Position numbers and translations under genes: made by a program. Below the pieces are notes generated by a model. That model made no database searches and had not been told where the DNA came from. It was given only the letters and a program-made list of their open reading frames with translations. Below are positions 56,621-64,000 of a stretch of DNA of 64,000 bases, in pieces (the first letter of the stretch is position 1; each line of letters begins with the position of its first letter). This DNA comes from Paracoccaceae bacterium (GTDB taxonomy: Bacteria > Pseudomonadota > Alphaproteobacteria > Rhodobacterales > Rhodobacteraceae), in the NCBI GenBank assembly GCA_030750975.1, contig JASMHC010000015.1:186001-250000 (forward strand), given 5' to 3'.

Positions 56621-57495
56621 TGACGATATTCAACCTCGGGTCGGTCAATGCGGATGTCTTTTACCGGCTGCCGCATCTGGTGGCGCCGGGGGAAACTCTG
56701 GCGGCATCCAGCGTGTACGAAGGGTTGGGCGGCAAGGGGGCCAACATGTCGGTGGCCGTGGCGCGGGCCGGGGCAAAGGTGCATCATATCGGGGCCGTCG
56801 GGCCGGATGGGCGCTGGGCGGTGGACCGGCTTTCGGGCTATGGCGTGGACACCGCGCATCTGGTTCAGGTGGACGAGAAAACCGGCCATGCGATCATCAT
56901 GGTCGATGATGCGGGCGAAAACGCAATTCTGCTTTATCCCGGCGCAAATCAGGCGATTCCGGCGGAAACAGTGTCGAATGCGCTGGCCGGTGCCGGTGCG
57001 GGCGATCTGGCGTTGATGCAGAACGAGACCTGCCATCAGGTGGCTTTTGCGCAGGCCGCAAAACGGGCGGGGCTGCGGGTGGCTTATGCCGCTGCCCCGT
57101 TTGAGGCGGCTGCGGTGCAGGCGGTTTTGGGTGATCTCGACATTCTTGTTCTCAATCAGGTTGAGGCGGATCAACTGAAGAAGGCAACAGGGCTTGGGCC
57201 GGACCGGCTGTCGGTCAAAGACGTGGTTGTGACCCTTGGGGCAGTGGGGTGCGATTGGTATGATAACGCGCGCGGTCAGCGCGATCATTTTGATGCTCCC
57301 AAGGTGACGCCGGTGGATACGACCGGTGCGGGCGATACCTTCACCGGCTATCTTCTGGCGGGATTGGATCAGGGCACGGATATGGCTTCAGCGATTGCGC
57401 AGGCCCAAAAGGCAGGGGCGATCATGGTCACGCGCCAGGGCACGGCGGATGTGATTCCGACCCTTGCCGATGTGCAGGCATGGAGCGGCACATGA
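56620..57495 (+). CDS. PfkB-family carbohydrate kinase (ribokinase-like)
   Basis: A 291-residue ribokinase-fold sugar kinase. The N-terminal substrate motif GSVNADVFYRLPHL and GGKGANMSVAVARAGA are close to RbsK. The catalytic Asp is in DTTGAGDTFTGYLLAGL. Ribose is the natural first guess, but related sugars or nucleosides are possible and no transporter is nearby. It begins at the last base of the maeB stop (TAATG) and ends in an ATGA with the sulfotransferase-like gene, so the three genes form one transcription unit. Confidence 0.85.
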   Translation: MTIFNLGSVNADVFYRLPHLVAPGETLAASSVYEGLGGKGANMSVAVARAGAKVHHIGAVGPDGRWAVDRLSGYGVDTAHLVQVDEKTGHAIIMVDDAGENAILLYPGANQAIPAETVSNALAGAGAGDLALMQNETCHQVAFAQAAKRAGLRVAYAAAPFEAAAVQAVLGDLDILVLNQVEADQLKKATGLGPDRLSVKDVVVTLGAVGCDWYDNARGQRDHFDAPKVTPVDTTGAGDTFTGYLLAGLDQGTDMASAIAQAQKAGAIMVTRQGTADVIPTLADVQAWSGT

Positions 57496-58214
57496 GGATT
57501 GCCATGTGGAGCGGCCCGCGCAACCTGTCGACCGCGATGATGTATTCCTTTGGCAACCGCGATGATTGCGCCGTGGTGGACGAGCCGTTTTATGCCGCTT
57601 ATTTGGCCGATACCGGCCTGAACCACCCGATGCGCCGCGAAATCATGGAGTCGCAACCACAAGACCCAACCGTGGTGGCGGAACGGCTGGTGACAGATAT
57701 CCCCGAGGGCAAGCCGGTTTTTTACCAAAAGCACATGACCCATCACATGACCACCGCCATGCCGCGCGGATGGATTGAAGAGTGCGTGAACGTGTTCTTG
57801 CTGCGCCATCCGGCGCGGGTGGTGGCCAGCTATGCCGCCAAGCGGGAAAATCCGGTGTTGGACGATCTGGGGTTTGTCCAGCAGGCCGCGCTGTTTGATC
57901 ATGTTTGCGCGGCCGGGCAGGTGCCGGTGGTGATCGACAGCTATGATATCCGCCGCGATCCCGACGGGATGTTGCGCAAGCTTTGTGACGCCATCGGGCT
58001 GCGGTTTGATCCGAAGATGCTGGAATGGCCGGCAGGGGGCCATCGCGCCGACGGGGTTTGGGCCAGCCATTGGTACGGCGCGGTCCATGGCTCGACCGGG
58101 TTTGCCGGAGCGGAAGGCCCGCTTCCCGATCTGGACGGCCCGCTTGCCGCCATCGCCGAAAGCGCGATGCCCGCCTATGACAAAATGGCGGCCCGCAAGT
58201 TGCAGCCAGAGTGA
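57492..58214 (+). CDS. Sulfotransferase-like P-loop protein
   Basis: A 240-residue protein beginning MRIAMWSGPRNLSTAMMYSF, a 5'-phosphosulfate-binding-like P-loop found in a sulfotransferase-related family. VFLLRHPARVVASYAAKRENP resembles the 3'-phosphate-binding (3'-PB) motif of PAPS enzymes. It probably transfers a sulfuryl group or binds a related nucleotide; the substrate is unknown. It overlaps the kinase gene and has no clear functional link to malic enzyme, but it lies next to the polysaccharide locus that contains a second sulfotransferase-like gene. Confidence 0.72.
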   Translation: MRIAMWSGPRNLSTAMMYSFGNRDDCAVVDEPFYAAYLADTGLNHPMRREIMESQPQDPTVVAERLVTDIPEGKPVFYQKHMTHHMTTAMPRGWIEECVNVFLLRHPARVVASYAAKRENPVLDDLGFVQQAALFDHVCAAGQVPVVIDSYDIRRDPDGMLRKLCDAIGLRFDPKMLEWPAGGHRADGVWASHWYGAVHGSTGFAGAEGPLPDLDGPLAAIAESAMPAYDKMAARKLQPE

Positions 58215-58223
58215 TCCCTCCGG

Positions 58224-59363
58224 TCAGTTCTGCCTTTTCAGCCCTGCGGCTGTAAACAGACCGGTTGCCCAGATCAGGATCAGGGCAAACCCCGCCAGAC
58301 CCAGCACCTGCCCTTTGCGCGGCAACGTGGCCGTTTCCGCCGCGACCGGCGCAACATGCACCGCCAGATAGCGGCCGGCTTTCTGTGCCGTCGCCATGGC
58401 TGCATCCAGTGACGCCCGCGCGATCACATAGCGTTCGCTGGCATACTCAACCTCAAGCCGGAGACCCTCATAGGTGGCGGTCAGCCCGGCATAGCCGTCT
58501 TCGCCCAGCCCGAATTTTCGCCGTTCCTGCGTCAGCAGGTCGGAAACGATCGCCACCCGCCGTTCGGCCTGGATCAAGCGAGTATCCGTTTCGGACGCGC
58601 TTTGGCGCAACAGGCCCAGCGCAATCTGCGCTTCGGCCATCTGCCCCTGAAGCGAGGCCATGACCCCAAGCTGCCCCTCGATATCCGCAAGCGGATCAAC
58701 GATCTGAGCCGAAGCGCGAAAGGCGGTCAGTTTTTCCCGCGCGTCGCGCAACCGGTCCTCGGCCAGGGTAAGTTCGGTCATCGCAAGGCGGGTCGCATTT
58801 TCCCGCGCATTGTCAGAAAGCCGCGCCAGCATCGCATCGCTTTCCCTGATTGCGGCCAGCGAAAGTGCGCGGGCGTCTTCGGGCGTAAAACCAGAGACGC
58901 GAAGGGTCACAACACCGGACCGGCCATCCAGCGTGACCGTCACCATTTGCCGCCAGCGCTGGTGGAGCCGTTCGAGATTTTCGGGGTTTTGGGCATAAAC
59001 AGGGTCGAATTTCGGCGGGATCAGTCTGGATTTCAGCCCGATTCGTTGATCCAGTCTTTGCACCAGGTCCACGCTTGTCAGGAAGTCGCGCAAGATCGCA
59101 GCATCCGGTTTCGTGCCGCCGGAAAAGGCGGACAGGCCGTCAAGCAAACCACCTTCGGGCAGGGTTTCCTCGGCCCGGACGGACATTCCCGTGACCGATG
59201 TAAATCGGACAGCGCTGATGGTGTAAAGATAGACCGCAAGCACCAGCAAAGGCAGGGCAACCACCGCCAGAAAGGATGCGAGCGGCCATTTGGGCCAGCC
59301 CGTTCGGGCCGTGGCGGGGGCGGTCTGCCGGATATCCGGATCAAGTTGAAGAACGGTCGAAAT
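58224..59363 (-). CDS. Wzz/KpsE-like polysaccharide chain-length or export protein
   Basis: An inner-membrane protein with a helix at each end (WPLASFLAVVALPLLVLAVYLYT and VLGLAGFALILIWATGLFTAAGL) and a long periplasmic coiled coil between, the Wzz/KpsE layout. No ATG start exists. The GTG at 59264 would cut into the first helix. The frame is open to 59376, and an ATT at 59363 sits behind AAGGGGG with ideal spacing, giving a 379-residue protein with a normal cytosolic N-terminus. I use 59363 as the tentative start. It is divergent from the ABC permease. Confidence 0.75.
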   Translation of the reverse strand: MSTVLQLDPDIRQTAPATARTGWPKWPLASFLAVVALPLLVLAVYLYTISAVRFTSVTGMSVRAEETLPEGGLLDGLSAFSGGTKPDAAILRDFLTSVDLVQRLDQRIGLKSRLIPPKFDPVYAQNPENLERLHQRWRQMVTVTLDGRSGVVTLRVSGFTPEDARALSLAAIRESDAMLARLSDNARENATRLAMTELTLAEDRLRDAREKLTAFRASAQIVDPLADIEGQLGVMASLQGQMAEAQIALGLLRQSASETDTRLIQAERRVAIVSDLLTQERRKFGLGEDGYAGLTATYEGLRLEVEYASERYVIARASLDAAMATAQKAGRYLAVHVAPVAAETATLPRKGQVLGLAGFALILIWATGLFTAAGLKRQN

Positions 59364-59440
59364 GGGCGCCCCCTTTTACTGAGTCGCTTTCACGTTAGGC
59401 ATAAACCCTTCCGAAATCCTTTCTGACCATAGTCGGTGTC

Positions 59441-60175
59441 ATGGTTAGCAAACGATTCACCATGCGGCCCGTCAGGGGGCAGACAAACCCGTTTTGGGCG
59501 GTGTCAGAGCCTGTTTTGGGCATTGCGCTGCTCGCAGTTATATTCTCGGCCATTTTCAATGCGCCCCCCTTGGGCAACAGTTTCGTGCTGTTTTACGCCA
59601 GCGGGCTTTTGCCGCTTGCCGTCTTTACAGACCTCACCGCAAAGGCCGCGCCGGTGCTGAAACAAAACCGCGCGGCCCTTCGCGATCCGGCCGGTTCGAT
59701 GACGGGGATTGTTCTGACGCGCATGGTTCAGGGGCTGGTGGTACAGCTTGGGGCCGCCGCACTTGTCATTGCTGTTCTGGTGGCGCTGGCCGGCGACGGG
59801 CCGGTGGATTTTGTGCCGGTGGTTCAGGCCTATGCCGCGCTTTCCGTTTTGGCGGTGGGGGTCGGGGCGATGAACGCCCTGTTGGCCCATCGAATCGGTC
59901 GTTGGCCCCGGATCTGGGCTGTTCTGATGCGGCCGCTTTTTGTGCTGACTGGTGTGTTTTTCGTGATCGACGATGTGCCCGATCCGTATCGCGACTGGTT
60001 GGCGTGGAATCCGCTGGCCCATGTGGTCAGTCTGATGCGTGACGGGCTGTATTCTTATTACGTTCCGGCCTTTGCAGACCCTGTATTTGTCGTGCTGACC
60101 GGTCTTGCGGCGCTGTTTGCAGGCACGCTTGGATTGGCGGTTCTGGATCGGGGGGTGCCGGATGCAGCAGGCTAG
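59441..60175 (+). CDS. ABC-2 type polysaccharide export permease (KpsM-like)
   Basis: A 244-residue membrane protein with about six helices. NPFWAVSEPVLGIALLAVIFSAIF and the late RDGLYSYYVPAFADP segment match permeases of capsule and O-antigen ABC exporters. The N-terminus is short for the family: the part before the first helix is about 20 residues, without the usual RELKTRYG-like stretch, and no ribosome-binding site is evident, so the start may be wrong or the gene slightly truncated. The ATP-binding partner is not in the window. It overlaps the glycan gene by 14 bp. Confidence 0.8.
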   Translation: MVSKRFTMRPVRGQTNPFWAVSEPVLGIALLAVIFSAIFNAPPLGNSFVLFYASGLLPLAVFTDLTAKAAPVLKQNRAALRDPAGSMTGIVLTRMVQGLVVQLGAAALVIAVLVALAGDGPVDFVPVVQAYAALSVLAVGVGAMNALLAHRIGRWPRIWAVLMRPLFVLTGVFFVIDDVPDPYRDWLAWNPLAHVVSLMRDGLYSYYVPAFADPVFVVLTGLAALFAGTLGLAVLDRGVPDAAG

Positions 60176-62363
60176 GGCGTTTCTTCTGCCGCGCTTGGGC
60201 GGGTTCTGGTTGGGGCTGCGCATGCTGCTGGGCGGGGTGATACCCGACCGGCGGCAACGCCAGACGGTTCGCGCGGTGCTGCGGCATGGCGGGTTTGACC
60301 GTCGGTTTTACCGGACAACCTATTGTCACCTGCCCGCGCTTCACCGGCTGTTCTGTCTGCTTCACTATGCATCCGTGGGCGAAAGGGCGGGCCTGCAACC
60401 CAGCGCCGAATTTGCGCCACGGGATTACCTGCGGTTAAACCCCGATGTTGCCCGCGCGGGGGTGCCGGCCCTTTGGCACTGGCTAACCCTTGGACGGGGC
60501 GAATGCCGCCTGATCCGCCTGCCCGACCCACCCGGGGACGAGGCACGTTTGCCCGGTCCGGTGATGCTTCGCAAGCGCCCCGTCAAAGCCTGTTTCGCGG
60601 TCTGTCTTCACCTTTATTACCCCGAGCTTTGGCCGGAATTTTCACGCTATTTGGGCGGGATTCGGCTCGATTTCGACCTATTTGTCACCCTCGGGGTGTC
60701 TGGCCCCGCGCTGGGTCCGCTGCGCCATCTGATCCTGTCCGATTTTCCCAAAGCCGAGATTTTCGATCTGCCCAATCGCGGGCGCGATATTCTGCCCTTT
60801 GTCACCTTGCTGAATGCGGGGGCGTTCGACGGGTATGATGCTGTGTGCAAACTGCACGGCAAGCGATCGCCCCATCGGCCTGACGGGGATCAGTGGAGGC
60901 AAACGCTGGTCAGCGGAGTTTTGCCACAGGACCTGCCGGGGAAACTGGCGCATTTTCTGGCGGATCGGAATGCCGCCGTGTGGGTGGCGGATGGTCAGCT
61001 GCTGGACACCCGGCATTGGTGGGGTGAGAACCGCGCGCGCTGTCGTGATCTTTTGTCGCGGATTGAGCTTGAGCACGTTTTGGACGATTGCGCCTTTCCC
61101 GCAGGGTCGGTCTATTGGATCAAGCCTTTTGCCCTGGGCTTGCTAAAGTCGCTCAGGCTTGGCTTTGACGATTTTGAACCCGAGCTTGGCAAGCTGGACG
61201 GCACCACGGCCCACGCGGTTGAGCGGTGTTTGGGCCAGCTGGTTGCGGCCTCGGGGATGCGGGTGGTTGAAGGCTCGGCGCTAAGGCCGCCCGGCGAAGG
61301 AAGCGATCGGCCTTTGTTCATTTCGGCGTTTTATCTGCCGCAATTTCACCGGACCGCCGAAAACGACCGCTGGTGGGGCGACGGTTATACCGAGTGGCGG
61401 GCCGCCCGTCAGGCAAGGCCGGCCTTCCGGCACCATCTTCAGCCCGCAAGGCCGGTGCGGGAATATGATCTGGGCGACCCGACCGAATTGGCCCGGCAGG
61501 CCGCGCTGGCCAAGAAGGCGGGAATAGATGCGTTTTGTGTCTATTTCTACTGGTTTGACGGGCGCCGGATGCTCGAGACTCCGATAGACAGGCTGTTGAC
61601 CAGGCCGGGGCTGGATTTTCCGTTCTACCTGTGTTGGGCCAATGAATCCTGGCGGCGCAACTGGGACGGTCAAAGCGGGGAACTGCTGGTCGAGCAACGC
61701 TATGCGACAGGGTTCGAGATTGAACTGGCGCGTGATCTCATGCCCTATCTGCGCGACCCGCGCTATCAGCGGCCCGACAGGCAGCGGCCGCGATTTGTGA
61801 TCTATCGGCCGTCCGACCTGCCCGATCCGGCGGCGAATGTTCAACGCCTGCGAAACGAGTGGCGCCGCCTTGGCATCGGCGAGGTTGAGATTGGCGCGGT
61901 GCTGACCGACGGCTGGCGCGATGATGGCAGTTTTGACTTTCGCGTTGAAATGCCTCCGCACGGGTTGTGCAAACGGGCCGAAGATGTCGGCGGCGCGGTG
62001 CGCCCGGACGGGCTGGTCGACGGGTTTGACGGGTTCATCTACCCGTATCAGGGATTGGCCGACCGGGCGTTTCATCCCGACTATCTGGCGGGGCTGCCGA
62101 AAAACACCATCCGCGGGATCATGCCGGGCTGGGATAACACCGCGCGCCGCGGCCCAAACGCCCATATCGCGCGGGGCGGCAATCCGGCCAGCTTTCGGGC
62201 GTGGCTGCACCGGCTGCGCGATGACGGGATAAGCGGAAGCTACCGGAAAGAGCTGTTCATAAACGCCTGGAACGAATGGGGCGAAAAGGCGGTGTTAGAG
62301 CCGTGCCAACGGTTTGGCGATCTGAACCTGCAAGCCATCGCCGCGATACGGGGAACCGAATGA
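60162..62363 (+). CDS. Glycan biosynthesis protein with RgpF-like and WbsX-like domains
   Basis: A 733-residue protein. Residues ~140-345 resemble rhamnan synthesis protein F (VCLHLYYPELW, FDLPNRGRDILPFV, CKLHGKRSPH). From ~385 on is a WbsX-type glycosyltransferase-associated domain (AFYLPQFHRTAENDRWWGDGYTEW, CWANESWRRNWDG, FINAWNEWGEKAVLEP). Such fusions assemble surface polysaccharides. It overlaps the permease upstream and the sulfotransferase-like gene downstream (ATGA), which points to an exported, possibly sulfated, glycan. The ATG at 60162 follows GGGGGTG. Confidence 0.85.
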   Translation: MQQARAFLLPRLGGFWLGLRMLLGGVIPDRRQRQTVRAVLRHGGFDRRFYRTTYCHLPALHRLFCLLHYASVGERAGLQPSAEFAPRDYLRLNPDVARAGVPALWHWLTLGRGECRLIRLPDPPGDEARLPGPVMLRKRPVKACFAVCLHLYYPELWPEFSRYLGGIRLDFDLFVTLGVSGPALGPLRHLILSDFPKAEIFDLPNRGRDILPFVTLLNAGAFDGYDAVCKLHGKRSPHRPDGDQWRQTLVSGVLPQDLPGKLAHFLADRNAAVWVADGQLLDTRHWWGENRARCRDLLSRIELEHVLDDCAFPAGSVYWIKPFALGLLKSLRLGFDDFEPELGKLDGTTAHAVERCLGQLVAASGMRVVEGSALRPPGEGSDRPLFISAFYLPQFHRTAENDRWWGDGYTEWRAARQARPAFRHHLQPARPVREYDLGDPTELARQAALAKKAGIDAFCVYFYWFDGRRMLETPIDRLLTRPGLDFPFYLCWANESWRRNWDGQSGELLVEQRYATGFEIELARDLMPYLRDPRYQRPDRQRPRFVIYRPSDLPDPAANVQRLRNEWRRLGIGEVEIGAVLTDGWRDDGSFDFRVEMPPHGLCKRAEDVGGAVRPDGLVDGFDGFIYPYQGLADRAFHPDYLAGLPKNTIRGIMPGWDNTARRGPNAHIARGGNPASFRAWLHRLRDDGISGSYRKELFINAWNEWGEKAVLEPCQRFGDLNLQAIAAIRGTE

Positions 62364-63337
62364 GCCACCTGATCCTGCATATCGGCACACATAAAACCGG
62401 TACGACGGCCATCCAGCACGCCTTTCGCCAAAACGCCGCCAGGCTCGAGACGCGGGGCATTATTTACCCCCGTCTGCATCCGCGCCATGCCGGGCATCAT
62501 GGGCTGATTGCCGAAGAAACCCGCCTGCCTGCGCCGTTTCACTTGAAAGGCGGCGGGTGGGCGGCGCTTCAACGTTTGGCAAAGCGTTACCAATCCGGCG
62601 GCCAGACCTTGTTCCTAAGCTCGGAAGAATTTTCACGCGGCGACGAGACCAAGGCGGTTGATCTGCCACGGCTTGCCGGTCTGTTTTCCGGGTTTGACCG
62701 GATCACGGTGCTCTGCGCCTTGCGGCCGCAATGGCGGTTTTTGCAGGCGATCTATCTTGAGATTTCGCGAAACCGGTCGCCTCGGCGCCCGCCCGATCTG
62801 GTGGCCGAGGCGCTTGAGACTGGGCGGTGTATGGGCCTTTATCTGGACTACACATCGCTTTTTGACCGGGTCGAGCGGGCTTTTGGCGAAGGGTCGGTGG
62901 TGTTGTGCGATTTTGAAGCGGCGCGGCAAAGGCCCGGCGGGGTGGTGGATTGGGCGCTGAACTTGGCCGGGGCCGCCGGGGCGATCCCGGCTGCGCAGCG
63001 CAAAAACGTATCCCCTCCGCCTTTGCCGCAATGGGCCGCCAACCTGCTGGCCGAGCCTTATGCCGCCCCGCCCGGCCTGACCCAGCGCACGGCTGATGCG
63101 TTGCAGCGGTATCGCAAGGCGCCCGCGTCATCCGTATTGACGCGGGACGAGATTGACCGGTTGAAACGGGCTTTTGCCGCATCCAATCAGGCATTGGCCA
63201 GCCGTTATCCGGGGTTCACCCTGACCGATCCGCCATTGCCGAAAACCTGCCTACACCGCGAGGATCTGACGCTTGAATTCTGGCTTGAGACGGGCCGCGC
63301 CCTGATCCGGCCGGCGTTAACCGGAGTTGCGGAATGA
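62360..63337 (+). CDS. Sulfotransferase-like protein of the polysaccharide locus
   Basis: A 325-residue protein beginning SHLILHIGTHKTGTTAIQHAF, a clear 5'-phosphosulfate loop of PAPS-dependent sulfotransferases. ILCALRPQWRFLQAIYLEISRN is in the position of the 3'-phosphate motif, though less typical. It starts in the stop of the RgpF-WbsX gene. The likely role is sulfation of the glycan or a glycolipid; the acceptor cannot be told. The following 100 bases hold no gene and no strong terminator. Confidence 0.8.
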   Translation: MSHLILHIGTHKTGTTAIQHAFRQNAARLETRGIIYPRLHPRHAGHHGLIAEETRLPAPFHLKGGGWAALQRLAKRYQSGGQTLFLSSEEFSRGDETKAVDLPRLAGLFSGFDRITVLCALRPQWRFLQAIYLEISRNRSPRRPPDLVAEALETGRCMGLYLDYTSLFDRVERAFGEGSVVLCDFEAARQRPGGVVDWALNLAGAAGAIPAAQRKNVSPPPLPQWAANLLAEPYAAPPGLTQRTADALQRYRKAPASSVLTRDEIDRLKRAFAASNQALASRYPGFTLTDPPLPKTCLHREDLTLEFWLETGRALIRPALTGVAE

Positions 63338-63439
63338 TTAAAATCCAAGGAAAGGGTCTTTTTGATGCCATGAAATCCTAAGCAACCGTAAACGCCTGCG
63401 CGGCAACCTGACCCCTCGGCCACAAAAGCGGGGGGCGGG

Positions 63440-64000
63440 ATGCACAGGATCGTGTTCAACGGATTTTGGGCGGGAACCGAGAGCAACGAGTTCATCGGCG
63501 CCGCCTTTCTTAAGCCGTTTCCCGGCCTGGGCGGCGATGCCTTTGCCGTCGGCTCAAAGGTCTCGGGCCGCGTGTCGGTCATTCAGCTTCGGGATGACGA
63601 TCTACCCCGATTGCTTGAGGTCATGGACCAACTGACCACAATCGACGGATATGTTCCGGGCGGCGTGATCTTTCCCGATGATGACGGGCAGACGGTTTGG
63701 GCCAGAGACAACCTGACCGGGCGGATGATCGCCTTTGACGGCCCGGGCGACCGCTTGGGCGAAGCCTTGCAGCTTCAGGACGGCCAGACGCTGACAGTTT
63801 CGATCATCACGCCGGTTGACGGCGGCTGGGCGGCGGCGGCGCAGGACCGTGACACGCTGCTATTTTTAGCGGATGATCCCGGCGGTTTGCGGATAACCGA
63901 GCGTGTGACAGATGATGCGAATGACGCGAAATCGAATGTGACAGGCCTGTCCGATCTGCTGCCGATCACGGTGGGCGGTCGGGATTTCCTGATTTCCGCG
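63440..64000 (+). CDS. Start of an unrecognised large protein, possibly a secreted repeat protein
   Basis: An uninterrupted frame of 187 codons from the ATG at 63440, behind a GGGGGCGG ribosome-binding site, that runs off the window. The product is rich in Asp, Gly, Thr and Val and lacks a signal peptide. Its short phrases (VGGRDFLIS, DRDTLLFLADD) recall blade-like beta-propeller repeats of RTX proteins exported by type I secretion, which need no N-terminal signal. The rest of the protein is needed to name it. Confidence 0.55.
   Translation, partial: MHRIVFNGFWAGTESNEFIGAAFLKPFPGLGGDAFAVGSKVSGRVSVIQLRDDDLPRLLEVMDQLTTIDGYVPGGVIFPDDDGQTVWARDNLTGRMIAFDGPGDRLGEALQLQDGQTLTVSIITPVDGGWAAAAQDRDTLLFLADDPGGLRITERVTDDANDAKSNVTGLSDLLPITVGGRDFLISA

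Noticed and set aside
61281-62210. 309-codon minus-strand frame opposite the WbsX region
   Set aside because: An antisense open frame in GC-rich DNA; the plus-strand frame carries recognised domains and coupled junctions.

Overview
This 64 kb window is from the chromosome of an alphaproteobacterium, most likely Rhodobacteraceae (Roseobacter group). The signs are the high GC content, the chains of genes joined by ATGA stop/start overlaps, the RegA-SenC/RegB redox system, the hemD-mic60-hemY block with an alphaproteobacterial mitofilin, a DivL-like PAS protein ahead of tsaE-addB-addA-trxA, and the block maf-aroE-coaE-dnaQ next to hemJ-rho-mnmE-mnmG-rsmG-parA-parB. No database search was possible. 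Functions rest on motifs, lengths and gene order.

Left to right: (1) 1-6055, all on the minus strand, is a catabolic operon: a GlxA/CdhR-type AraC regulator, a Rieske oxygenase, an SDR, a BKACE-type beta-keto acid cleavage enzyme, an aldehyde dehydrogenase and a cut-off second SDR. The combination suggests use of a carnitine- or betaine-like quaternary amine. (2) 6259-13779 holds tRNA-Thr(CGU), the hemD-mic60-hemY block, and tsaD-gpsA with small conserved genes. (3) 14124-19948 holds ahcY, an HD hydrolase, an alpha/beta hydrolase and the divergent regB / senC-regA locus. (4) 20010-28720 is a repair block: DivL-like protein, tsaE, addB, addA, trxA. (5) 28841-32015 is hslV and hslU, separated by a brnTA toxin-antitoxin module and followed by a higBA module. 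(6) 32133-39551 is an MFS gene followed by housekeeping genes.

The centre of the window (39552-39987) is very probably the chromosomal replication origin. It is a 436-bp AT-rich gap with several DnaA boxes. Genes on its left (maf, aroE, coaE, dnaQ) are read leftwards and genes on its right (hemJ to parB) rightwards, as expected for leading-strand genes diverging from oriC. Two perfect 16-bp parS sites lie in the 5' ends of mnmG and rsmG, just upstream of parA-parB, so origin and centromere are about 3-5 kb apart.

The right part (47339-58214) carries hemW-rdgB-rph, hrcA-grpE, mutS, a malic enzyme, a ribokinase-like kinase and a sulfotransferase-like gene. From 58224 the window enters a surface-polysaccharide locus: a Wzz/KpsE-like chain-length/export protein, an ABC-2 permease, an RgpF-WbsX glycan enzyme and a second sulfotransferase-like protein. 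It ends inside the first 187 codons of an unrecognised, probably large and secreted protein.

No rRNA, insertion sequence, prophage or CRISPR array was seen. The most notable points are the oriC/parS architecture, the quaternary-amine operon, the two toxin-antitoxin modules around hslU, a 20-copy hexanucleotide repeat in mic60, and a polysaccharide gene with a possible ATT start codon.
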